NCBI RefSeq assembly: GCF_022539505.1
Contig: NC_061509.1
Location: 211,382,254 to 211,446,253 of the forward strand
DNA length: 64,000 nt
DNA from: Lolium rigidum
Lineage: Eukaryota; Streptophyta; Magnoliopsida; Poales; Poaceae
Reading direction: 5' to 3'
This document shows, piece by piece, positions 45,960-56,958 of this stretch. Positions within the stretch are counted from its first letter, which is position 1; each line of letters begins with the position of its first letter. The notes under the pieces were generated by a model. That model ran no database searches and was not told the origin of the DNA. It saw nothing but the letters and a program-made list of their open reading frames with translations. The position numbers were made by a program, and so were the translations under genes.

Positions 45960-47000
45960 CGTCTCCTCTTCCCACAATATCTTTTCTTCTTAAAATATTT
46001 AGTTACCTTTGTCTTCATCTTCTCCACCTCTTTGCCGAAAGAAACTGATGTATTTGCTCTCCTTCATATCTCTGACCTGTATATATAAATGTCCCATTTG
46101 AAACACCCTTGCAAAACCAATACGATCGAGCCTCACCCATAAGCTCACTGGAGCTCTCGCTATCTCCGTACATGAGGCGCTCGCGTTGGAGCTGAGCCAA
46201 CCGTGCTTGCCATGCCATCCACATATGTGTTCTGCATCTAGCTGCCGCCTGATGCGAGCTTCGCACAACCAATGATGCCGAGTCCTGAAGCATGTGACTA
46301 ATGTCATGTCCTGTGTACACCCACATCGATTTTCCTTTTTTCCTATGTTTGTCTTGCTTGGCAGTTCTCCTATCTCTATATGGGAAGCGTGATCTGATGT
46401 TCCATGGTAAAAATCTCCATTCATCATGAGGTAAACAATATTCTATATCAGTGTGATCCTTCATTTTCTGCCAAATCATTGAGCATAAGGTACATGTACC
46501 CATGTGCTACATTTCAGGAAAACCTATTTTTTATCTATAGAAGTTTGAATTCCAATTAAGTTCAATATGTAAGGTTAACTGCGTCTAATTTTGATCTGGC
46601 GTTCACGAGCAGTCAAGCCTAATAGGAAAGACGTGCTTGCTAGGATTGGAGCTGAAGGTCGAATGTCAACATCTCAGTGACTAGATTGGTTCTCCCGTGA
46701 ACTAACTAAAATTTGGACGAGTGCGCACATGGTCTTAATTCCTCTGTCGTGTCTATGTTTTGTAAAAAAATTGTTCGCCGATCTAGACTTGAGCATTACA
46801 AACTACTCATCTTTGTCCGTGTTGGCAGACTATTATGTTGCAGAAAACAGCCAGGCAATTCGTCTTGGTTTAGGAATTGATGCAAATCTACTTTTAAGTA
46901 CCAAAAGTATCTTCCAATTAAGCAGGTCTTCCTCAGAGAGACAATTATAATATGATCATCTTTTGAGTTGAAATACTCAATCTTGCTTAGTGATTAAAAT
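45960..47000. other. Unassigned spacer with one long open frame
   Basis: An open frame of 162 codons (46503-46015, minus, true ATG) and an overlapping frame of 142 codons are present, but I see no domain, splice context or family likeness. Could be chance or an old fragment. Confidence 0.25.
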
Positions 47001-47006
47001 TCACTA

Positions 47007-47079
47007 CTCCATTCAATCCAAATTAATTGTCCCAGATCTAAGCATTGAACTTGTGACAACTAATTTAGATCAGAGGGAG
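47007..47079. mobile_element. Short Stowaway-like MITE
   Basis: Ends CTCCATTCAATCCAAATTAA and, inverted, CTCCCTCTGATCTAAATTAG; TA precedes on the left (47005-47006). About 73 bp. Confidence 0.6.
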
Positions 47080-47794
47080 TCTATACTTTCGGATAAAAGG
47101 TGTGTTTGTGTCAACTCAAACATATGTTCTCTGCATATTGCCTTTCTTTCCGGTTCGCATGGAAAAGGTACAGATCAGTAGAGGCATTGGTTTATGTAAG
47201 ACCACCAACGGTAGATTGCAAGCGGCGGTTCTCTTTGGTGCAATCAAAAGGATATTCTTCACCAATGCATCGGGTGGTACTAAAAACATCTGCTTCACAA
47301 ATGCATCAAACCTAATAGGAGTCTTCAGCACCTGTTCCATCTAGGTTCCCCCACGACATCCACATTGCAAACTTGATCCGTTTCTTTTCCTCTAAGGTTA
47401 TCATGCCCTACATAGATATGAGGAATGCCTTTTCTGTTATGTGTGAGTCCTTGCAATGAACATGTGTTAATCCAAAGTGAACCATTGACATATTTGAACA
47501 ACAATTCTAGGATAGACAAATCGATTAATTCATTGCACAACTTATATTTTTGTTCACTTCATCAACTTTAATTCTTAAAGACTAGCGCCGTAGCTAGATT
47601 TTGTACTCATGCAGATTAGGAAGGGAAAAATAATACGTCAATAAAGAATTATTTTTGAATCAGTGATCAGTGGATATGACTAAAGGCAAACCAAGATGCC
47701 ACCTTCCTTAATAACATTCGAGTGAATTTGCCAACAGTCTATTTTGTGATACTTAGCGCATGTGCGTGATTATCTTTATTAGTTGAAACAGGTA

Positions 47795-47825
47795 GTCCCG
47801 TAGCAACGCGCGGGGTATCATCTAG
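47795..47825 (+). terminator. Helitron-type 3' terminus
   Basis: CCCGTAGCAACGCGCGGGGT forms a CCCG/CGGG hairpin, followed by ATCATCTAG and T. This matches a widespread grass Helitron-like tail. The 5' end of that element was not located. Confidence 0.55.
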
Positions 47826-47827
47826 TA

Positions 47828-48204
47828 TCTCTAATAAAGCAAAACCCCACTAGAGGATCATTTAAGTTATCTATATTAACATGCAAGCTATCCACATCAT
47901 CCATTCTATTAACCATCCAATTGTCCATGTCATCCCCCACTAACATTCATTAATACTCTACATGCAAGCCACATCATCTATTTTTTAAGCCATCCAATTA
48001 TCCACATCATCAACTTTTAGCCGCCAACTACATAACCATTTCAAGTCAGTTTTTTTAAGTTAGCCTCCTAACTATTTACGCCAATTGAATCCTGCATGTT
48101 CCTACAAATAACATCCCGTTCCAATCAACTTATATCATTTTGTTTTTTTACAAAATAGAGTTATCGGAGAAATTCCCGCTGCAACGCACAGGGTATCCTT
48201 CTAG
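47828..48204 (+). mobile_element. Small Helitron-like element, 377 bp
   Basis: Begins TCTCTAATAAAGCAAAACC right after an A and ends CCCGCTGCAACGCACAGGGTATCCTTCTAG before a T (written here in two parts: the stem region at 48175-48193 and the CTAG at 48201-48204). TC start, hairpin-like tail, CTAG end and A/T insertion are the Helitron pattern. It starts two bases after another Helitron tail, so one seems to have landed at the end of the other. Confidence 0.55.
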
Positions 48205-48245
48205 TTTTAGTTATTGATCAATCCATATCTACATAAAGTTGCAAC

Positions 48246-48286
48246 ACTTATTTTGGACAGAAACACTTATTTTGGACAGAAGGGAG
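48246..48286. repeat. Stowaway end fragment with an 18-bp duplication
   Basis: AACACTTATTTTGGACAG occurs twice in tandem (about 48243-48280), followed by AAGGGAG and TA. This is a Stowaway right end without its left partner. Confidence 0.5.
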
Positions 48287-48889
48287 TATGTTATTTGGTT
48301 CCACTATTCAGGTCTTAAATAGACAAAGCATATTCTACTAGAAACCTTAAAAAAACTACTAGCTACTGCTTCTATGCTTCACATACTTCAACTTTTTTTT
48401 ATTATATGACCCACCGGCCCACCACATATTGCTGATAAAGACACATAGGTGGAATTATATTCTCGGTTGATAGCAAATGTGGTGATATATTTTGCAAATG
48501 TGAAGTAAGATCAAGGTTTAAAATAGCGCATTTAGCGTGACTCTTCTGCAGATCCTGTACAAGTTATAGCATGATATAGCGTGCTATATTTAAAATATAA
48601 GACATACATTAAGGATTTCTCCATCTATTATTTTTTACAGGAGAATATATGCATAACCATGTGGTTTAAGGTAGTTCTCCCATTGTCTACTATTGCCAAC
48701 TCCATGGCATAAACACATATGTGAGGCATAAATCTATAGCATTTTAGTTTAGGTTAGGTCTAAAGTGAGGAGAGGAAATTGGACTTTTGGGCCGATGGGA
48801 TGCCCTGCAACTCTTTACTTCTTTTTACTTTATACTCTAATTGTTTTCATGCAAACTACTATTTTTTCATAAAAGTTTGTGCAAATAAC

Positions 48890-50002
48890 TGTGACGCCCT
48901 GTTACCTTTGACTAAGTCAAGCGTAACGGACACCGTCACTCAGAGTTGCGCCAGGATCAGCCAAGGAGAACAGTAGCATGTACATAGTGGAAACTTTCAC
49001 CGTTTGAAAGCGGTGTCCTTTATTACATCGTCACAAGAAGTGTCACTTTAACCAACGTACTAGGGTGATACAACCCCACCCGCTTGAACTACAATCCATA
49101 TATCTACTCCTCATAGCCTTGTACATCGGCTCCCCTATACTCATACTCCACTTCAGCAAAGTCAAAGTCACCACAAGCACCAGATTCATCATAAGCACCG
49201 ATCTCTACCTCCTCGGAGTTGTCATACATCACGGGCTCTGGAAAACAACGGAGAAAGCAAGGATGAGCACGTATAGAACACGCGCTCCGCAAGTCGCCGG
49301 GGGTGGAGGGGTGGCGTGTGATTTAAAAGGAAAAAAACTCAACGGCTACTGAGCCGTTCGACCGATAACACTTTTAGGAGAAAAACTCCCCCGATTTCCC
49401 GTTTGTTGGAAAACCATATTTTTATTTAGGAAATCTGCTGGCGGCAGACAACGTGGGATCTTACATCCTGTGCTAGATGAAGACCCACACGACGCACTTC
49501 CAAACCCGGAAGCTGGGAGTGATATCACATTTTACTCTGATCAGAGGTGTACTGCTTTGCCCATAGAGTCTCTTGGTCAGTTTCATTCATGCGTTACCAC
49601 GGCGCACAACTAGACCAAGGGACCGAAACCTTTAGCCGGCCCGTACACCACCTCTGCTTTTCCACCTTGCCTTAATCGCCAAAGGCCCGCGGGTCGAGAC
49701 CCCTAACCGGCGGTCTCGCCCTAGGGTGACTGTACCTACCCGGCTACAGTCACCTTCTCACCCGTGCAGAGGTAGCTACTTGGCATGGTTAATCGGTTAA
49801 GCCCGTCCCATTCCAGGTCTATGGTCAGTACGGGTTGCGCCGCTTTTGAAGTAAGTGCCAGTTGGTTATATTTTATTAGATAATCCCTGTGTAGAGGAGC
49901 CTGACTTCCAAGGCAACCCTGACTGGGATGCTTCCACCATTTCCAGCTCCTCTACCCACCAAATATTCAAAACACAACCCTGCTCGGGTTTTGATGACAT
50001 AC
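48890..50002 (-). repeat. Probable transposon-derived block of unknown family
   Basis: Abrupt rise in GC against its flanks. On the minus strand a small acidic reading ends V-E-I-G-A-Y-D-E-S-G-A-C-G-D-F-D-F-A-E-V (stop at 49104), followed by long GC-rich non-coding sequence. It looks like the tail of a retroelement ORF with its 3' UTR, but I see no LTR pair, TSD or named domain. The Athila-type element is inserted at its left end (minus orientation). Confidence 0.3.
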
Positions 50003-50007
50003 CTCAT
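50003..50007. repeat. Target site duplication CTCAT (left copy)
   Basis: CTCAT precedes the LTR at 50008 and recurs at 56676-56680 after the other LTR. Confidence 0.95.
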
Positions 50008-51613
50008 TGATACGTCTTCGACGTATCGATAATTTCTTATGTTCTATGCCATATTATTGATGATACCTACATGTTTTATGCACACTTTATGTCATATTCG
50101 TGCATTTTCTGGAACTAACCTATTAACAAGATGCCGAAGTGCCGATTCTTTGTTTTCTGCTGTTTTTGGTTTCAGAAATCCTAGTAACAAAATATTCTCG
50201 GAATTGGACGAAACGAAGACCCAGGGGCCTATTTCGCCACGAACCTTCCAGAAGACCGAAGATCATACGAAGTGGGGCCACGAGGTGGCCAGAACACATG
50301 GCGGCGCGGCCAAGGGGGGGCCCGCACCGCCCTGTGGTGTGGGCCCCTCGTCAGCCCCCCGACTCGCGCCCTTCCGCCTACTTAAAGCCTCCGTCGCGAA
50401 ACCCCGATGCGAAAAACCACGATACGGAAAACCTTACCGAGACGCCGCCGCCGCCGATCCCATCTCGGGGGATTCGGAGATCTCCTCCGGCACCCTGCCG
50501 GAGAGGGGATTCATCTCCCGGAGGACTCTACACCGCCATGGTCGCCTCCGGAGTGATGAGTGAGTAGTTCACCCTCGGACTATGGGTCCATAGCAGTAGC
50601 TAGATGATTGTCTTCTCCTCATTGTGCTTCATTGTTGGATCTTGTGAGCTGCCTAACATGATCAAGATCATCTATCTGTAATAATCTATGTTGTGTTTGT
50701 CGGGATCCGATGGATAGAGAATACCATGTTATGTTAATTATCAACTTATTACATATGTGTTGTTTATGATCTTGCATGCTCTCCGTTACTAGTAGAGGCT
50801 CTGGCCAAGTTTTTGCTTTTAACTCCAAGAGGGAGTATTTATGCTCGATAGTGGGTTCATGCCTGCATTGACACCTGGGACGATGACGAGAAAGTTCTAA
50901 GGTTGTGTTGTGCTCGTTGCCACTAGGGATAAAACATTGGCGCTATGTCCGAGGATGTAGTTGTTGATTACATTACGCACCATACTTAATGCAATTGTCC
51001 GTTGCTTTGCAACTTAATACTTGGAAGGGGTTCGGATGATAACTCTGAAGGTGGACTTTTTAGGCATAGATGCAGTTGGATGGCGGTCTATGTACTTTGT
51101 CGTAATGCCCAATTAAATCTCACTATACTTATCATGCCATGTATGTGCATTGTTATGCCCTCTCTATTTGTCAATTGCCCGACTGTAATTTGTTCACCCA
51201 ACATGCTTTTATCTTATGGGAGAGACACCTCTAGTGAACTGTGGACCCCGGTCCATTCTTTAATACTCGAAATACAAATCTGCTCGCAATACTTGTTTTA
51301 CTCGTTTTCTCTGCAAACAATCATCTTCCACACAATTCGGTTAATCCTTTGTTACAGACAAGCCGGTTAGATTGACAACCTCACTCGTTTCGTTGGGGCA
51401 AAGTACTTTGGTTGTGTTGTGCGGGTTCCACGTTGGCGCCGGAATCCCCGGTGTTGCGCCGCACTACATCCCGCCGCCATCAACCTTCAACGTGCTTCTT
51501 GGCTCCTCCTGGTTCGATAAACCTTGGTTTCTTTCTGAGGGAAAACTTGTTGCTGTGCGCATCATACCTTCCTCTTGGGGTTGCCCAACGAACGTGTGAA
51601 ATACACGCCATCA
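50008..51613 (+). repeat. 5' LTR of the non-autonomous Athila-type element
   Basis: TGATACGTCTTCGACGTATC ... ACGCCATCA. It differs from the 3' LTR by scattered substitutions and about ten one-base indels, most of them CAG/CTG versus CG or CTCG. Confidence 0.93.
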
Positions 51614-51624
51614 AGCTCTTTTTC

Positions 51625-51642
51625 TGGCGCCGTTGCCGGGGA
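51625..51642 (+). promoter_or_regulatory. Primer binding site, tRNA-Asp type
   Basis: TGGCGCCGTTGCCGGGGA, 11 bp after the LTR, is the exact complement of the plant tRNA-Asp 3' end with CCA. Typical for Athila-lineage elements. Confidence 0.9.
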
Positions 51643-51849
51643 GATCAAGACACGCTGCAAGGGGAGTCTCCACTTCCCAATCTCTTTACTTTGTTTTTGT
51701 CTTGCTTTATTTTATTTACTACTTTGTTTGCTGCACTTATATCAAAACACAAAAAAATTAGTTGCTAGCTTTACTTTATTTACTGTCTTGCACTCTATAT
51801 CAAAAACATAAAAAAATTAGTTACTTGCATTTGCTTTACTTATTTCATC

Positions 51850-52493
51850 ATGTTTCCTTTTAATTTTACCACAAAGAACATACCGGTAGGACGCGGGTCT
51901 ATCATTGGGAGAAACAATATAGAAGAATTCTTCGGTCATGTTAGTACCGTTGAAGATTTTGAAGATAGACACTTGGTAGAACTTGCTCCTACTTATGAAA
52001 TTGCTGCTGCGCATTTAGTTCGCTTGTTGGAAACTAAATTTGTTAATCTCAATCCTATAATCCAACACATGTTTCTTACACTTGGTGATATGGAAGAGGG
52101 GAAAAGAAAGATTTTGTTTTAGAAACCCTTCTTAGAGAATTTGGTGGTCTAGCAAGAGAGGCTAGAAAGGTCTTTGCTAAATTTAATATGCTTGGTTCTC
52201 ATACTAATTTTGTTTGTCTCCTTGAAAAAATGGATATGGATAGAATAAAGTACACTAATAATGCTAATGATGGTGGGGAGATCAAAGCATCAATACCATG
52301 TAAACTCCTAGCTATGAATGATGCACTAGAAAATAACTATGCTTGGCTTGTTCTCGAAAATTTGTTTGATGAGAGTAGCAAGCCCAAGACTAATGAAAAG
52401 GGAGACGCTGAAACTTATGTATCCAATATACTATGCATGGTTGAGAAAACTCCAAACCCCGCTGTAGGTGCACCACCCTTCGATAACACTTGA
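51850..52493 (+). CDS. Unknown ORF of the non-autonomous Athila-type element, one frameshift
   Basis: The ATG at 51850 opens 90 codons (MFPFNFTTKNIPVGRGSIIG ... HMFLTLGDMEEGKRK). At about 52110, in an A-rich run, the reading moves by one base to DFVLETLLREFGGLAREARK and continues through KFNMLGSHTNFVCLLEKMD and SIPCKLLAMNDALENNYAWL to a stop at 52493, about 214 residues in all. The product is mainly helical, with no zinc knuckle, no capsid-like gag motif and no enzyme motif. It sits exactly where gag starts in the related element at the left edge. The shift may be a sequence error in a homopolymer-like run. Function unknown. Confidence 0.6.
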
Positions 52494-55081
52494 GATACAC
52501 TTTCTGCGCCTAGCTGAAAGGCGTTAAAGAAAAGCGCTTATGGGAGACAACCCATGTTTTTACTCCAAGTATTTTTGTTTTATATTTGTGTCTTGGAAGT
52601 TGTTTACTACTGTAGCAACCTATCCTTATCTTAGTTTTGAGTTTTGTTGTGCCAAGTAAAGTCTTTGATAGTAAAGTAAGTACTAGATTTGGATTACTGC
52701 GCAGTTACAGATTTCTTTGCTGTCACGAATCTGGGTCTACCTCCCTGTAGGTAGCTCAGAAAATTAAGCCAATTTACGTGCATGATCCTCAAATATGTAC
52801 GCAACTTTCATTCAATTTGAGAATTTTCATTTGAGCAAGTCTGGTGGCCTAATAAAATCCATCTTTACGGACTGTTCTGTTTTGACAGATTCTGTCTTTT
52901 ATTTCGCATTGCCTCTTTTGCTATGTTGGATGAATTTCTTTGATCCATTAATGTCCAAGTAGCTTTATGCAATGTCCAGAAGTATTAAGAATGATTGTGT
53001 CACCTCTGAACATGTGAATGTTTATTATGCACTAACCCTCTAATGAGTTGTTTCGAGTTTGGTGTGGAGGAAGTTTTCAAGGATCAAGAGAGGAGTATGA
53101 TGCAATATGATCAAGGAGAGTGAAAGCTCTAAGCTTGGGGATGCCCCGGTGGTTCACCCCTGCATATTCTAAGAAGACTCAAGCGTCTAAGCTTGGGGAT
53201 GCCCAAGGCATCCCCTTCTTCATCGACAACATTATCAGGTTCCTCCCCTGAAACTATATTTTTATTCCGTCACATCTTATGCACTTTGCTTGGAGCGTCG
53301 GTTTGTTTTTGTTTTTGTTTTGTTTGAATAAAATGGATCCTAGCATTCACTTTATGGGAGAGAGACACGCTCCGCTGTAGCATATGGACAAATATGTCCT
53401 TAGGCTCTACTCATAGTATTCATGGCGAAGTTTCTTCTTCGTTAAATTGTTATATGGTTGGAATTGGAAAATACTACATGTAGTAAATTGCTATAATGTC
53501 TTGGATAATTTGATACTTGGCAATTTTTGTGCTCATGTTTAAGCTCTTGCATCATATACTTTGCACCCATTAATGAAGAAATACTTAGAGCTTGCTAATT
53601 TGGTTTGCATATTTAGTTTCTCTAGAGTCTAGATAATATCTAGTATTGAGTTTTGAACAACAAGGAAGACGGTGTAGAGTCTTATAATGTTTACAATATG
53701 TCTTTTATGTGAGTTTTGCTGTACCGTTCATCCTTGTGTTTGTTTCAAATAACCTTGCTAGCCTAAACCTTGTATCGAGAGGGAATACTTCTCATGCATC
53801 CAAAATACTTGAGCCAACCACTATGCCATTTGTGTCCACCATACCTACCTACTACATGGTATTTTCCGCCATTCCAAAGTAAATTGCTTGAGTGCTACCT
53901 TTAAAATTCCATCATTCACCTTTGCAATATATAGCTCATGGGACAAATAGCTTAAAAACTATTGTGGTATTGAATATGTACTTATGCACTTTATCTCTTA
54001 TTAAGTTGCTTGTTGTGCGATAACCATGCTTCCGGGGACGCCATCAACTATTCTTTGTTGAATATCATGTGAGTTGCTATGCATGTCCGTCTTGTCTGAA
54101 GTAAGAGAGATCTACCACCTTAATGGTTGGAGCATGCATATTGTTAGAGAAGAACATTGGGCCGCTAACTAAAGCCATGATTCATGGTGGAAGTTTCAGT
54201 TTTGGACATATATCCTCAATCTCATATGAGAATAATAATTGTTGCCACATGCTTATGCATTAAAGAGGAGTCCATTATCTGTTGTCCATGTTGTCCCGGT
54301 ATGGATGTCTAAGTTGAGAATAATCAAAAGCGAGAAATCCAAAATGCGAGCTTTCTCCTTAGACCTTTGTACAGGCGGCATGGAGGTACCCCATTGTGAC
54401 ACTTGGTTAAAACATGTGCATTGCAAAGATCCGGTAGTCCAAGCTAATTAGAACAAGGTGCGGGCACTATTAGTATACTATGCATGAGGCTTGCAACTTG
54501 TAAGATATAATTTACATAACTCATATGCTTTATTACTACCGTTGACAAAATTGTTTCATGTTTTCAAAATAAAAGCTCTAGCACAAATATAGCAATGCTT
54601 TCCTCTTTGAAGGACCATTCTTTTTTACTTTTATGTTGAGTCAGTTCACCTATCTCTCTCCACCTCAAGAAGCAAACACTTGTGTGAACTGTGCATTGAT
54701 TCCTACATACTTGCATATTGTACTTGTTATATTACTCTATGTTGACAATTATCCATGAGATATACATGTTACAAGTTGAAAGCAACCGCTGAAACTTAAT
54801 CTTCCTTTGTGTTGCTTCAATACCTTTACTTTGATTTATTGCTTTATGAGTTAACTCTTATGCAAGACTTATTGATGCTTGTCTTGAAGCACTATTCATG
54901 AAAAGTCTTTGCTTTATGATTCACTTGTTTACTCATGTCATTACCATTGTTTTGATCGCTGCATCCACTACATATGTTTACAAATAGTATGATCAAGGTT
55001 ATGATGGCATGTCACTTCAGAAATTATCTTTGTTATCGTTTTACCTCGCTCGGGACGAGCGTAACTAATCTTGGGGATGCT
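52494..55081 (+). other. Non-coding interior of the Athila-type element, with polypurine tract
   Basis: No ORF of note. CTTGGGGATGC occurs three times: 53134-53144, 53192-53202 and 55070-55080. The last directly precedes the 3' LTR and should be the working polypurine tract; the first two may be relics of an internal deletion or secondary primer sites. Confidence 0.65.
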
Positions 55082-56675
55082 TGATACGTCTCCGACGTAT
55101 CGATAATTTCTTATGTTCTATGCCATATTATTGATGATACCTACATGTTTTATGCACACTTTATGTCATATTCGTGCATTTTCCGGAACTAACCTATTAA
55201 CAAGATGCCGAAGTGCCGCTTGTTGTTTTCTCGCTGTTTTTGGTTTCGAAATCCTAGTAACAAAATATTCTCGGAATTGGACGAAACGAAGACCCGGGGC
55301 CTATTTCGCCACGAACCTTCCAGAAGACCGAAGAGCATACGAAGTGGGGCCACGAGGTGGCCGGACCACATGGCGGCGCGGCCAAGGGGGGCCCGCGCCG
55401 CCCGTGGTGTGGGCCCCTCGTCGGCCCCCCGACTCTGCCCTTCCGCCTACTTAAAGCCTCCGTCGCGAAACCCCCGATGCGAAAAACCACGATACGGAAA
55501 ACCTTACCGAGACGCCGCCGCCGATCCCATCTCGGGGGATTCGGAGATCTCCTCCGGCACCCCGCCGGAGAGGGGATTCATCTCCCGGAGGACTCTACAC
55601 CGCCATGGTCGCCTCCGGAGTGATGAGTGAGTAGTTCACCCCCGGACTATGGGTCCATAGCAGTAGCTAGATGGTTGTCTTCTCCTCATTGTGCTTCATT
55701 GTTGTATCTTGTGAGCTGCCTAACATGATCAAGATCATCTATCTGTAATAATCTATGTTGTGTTTGTCGGGATCCGATGGATAGAGAATACCATGTTATG
55801 TTAATTATCAAGTTATTACATATGTGTTGTTTATGATCTTGCATGCTCTCCGTTACTAGTAGAGGCTCTGGCCAAGTTTTTGCTTTTAACTCCAAGAGGG
55901 AGTATTTATGCTCGATAGTGGGTTCATGCCGCATTGACACCCGGGACGATGGATGAAAGTTCTAAGGTTGTGTTGTGCTGTTGCCACTAGGGATAAAACA
56001 TTGGCGCTATGTCCGAGGATGTAGTTGTTGATTACATTACGCACCATACTTAATGCAATTGTCCGTTGCTTTGCAACTTAATACCGGAAGGGGTTCGGAT
56101 GATAACCTCGAAGGTGGACTTTTTAGGCATAGATGCAGCTTGGATGGCGGTCTATGTACTTTGTCGTAATGCCCAATTAAATCTCACTATACTTATCATG
56201 CCATGTATGTGCATTGTTATGCCCTCTCTATTTGTCAATTGCCCGACTGTAATTTGTTCACCCAACATGCTTTTATCTTATGGGAGAGACACCTCTAGTG
56301 AACTCGTGGACCCCGGTCCATTCTTTAATACTGAAATACAAATCTGCTGCAATACTTGTTTTACTCGTTTTCTCTGCAAACAATCATCTTCCACACAATT
56401 CGGTTAATCCTTTGTTACAGCAAGCCGGTGAGATTGACAACCTCACCGTTTCGTTGGGGCAAAGTACTTTGGTTGCGTTGTGCAGGGTTCCACGTTGGCG
56501 CCGGAATCCCCGGTGTTGCGCCGCACTACATCCCGCCGCCATCAACCTTCAACGTGCTTCTTGGCTCCTCCTGGTTCGATAAACCTTGGTTTCTTTCTGA
56601 GGGAAAACTTGATGCTGTGCGCATCATACCTTCCTCTTGGGGTTGCCCAACGAACGTGTGAAATACACGCCATCA
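55082..56675 (+). repeat. 3' LTR of the non-autonomous Athila-type element
   Basis: Full copy of 50008-51613, ending ACGCCATCA before the TSD CTCAT at 56676. Confidence 0.93.
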
Positions 56676-56958
56676 CTCATACAGACCACCGGATCTGGTC
56701 CATTCGCCAAATCGACGGATCTTTCCGATCCACTTCTCACATTTCATTTAGAAAACCAAAAGCTTTGTATTTGGTTCTCATGCGAGATTTTGGAATAAAC
56801 CATAACCCATAAAACATTTTAGAAAAAAAAATACAGGAGTCCGACAACTTGCCTGGCAACGCTTCGATCTACTCGGAAACACCATCAACATGTCCTAAGT
56901 TTCCATGGTTGACTCATAATATTTATTTCAGAGGCAAGCTTTAAGCTTCAGCAATTTA

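Larger units (their letters stand above)
50008..56675 (+). mobile_element. Non-autonomous Athila-type LTR retrotransposon, complete, 6.7 kb
   Basis: LTRs of 1606 and 1594 bp, TSD CTCAT, tRNA-Asp primer site and polypurine tract are all present. The interior (51614-55081) has no gag, protease, reverse transcriptase or integrase reading. It holds one small ORF near the leader and about 2.6 kb of non-coding sequence. LTR and leader match the autonomous-type element at the left edge of the window (which has gag), so the two are one LTR family. Sabrina/WHAM-like families of Triticeae have LTRs of this kind. Confidence 0.93.

Noticed and set aside
46015..46503. 162-codon minus-strand open frame
   Set aside because: No domain, no promoter or splice context, and a competing long frame overlaps it; not supported as a gene.
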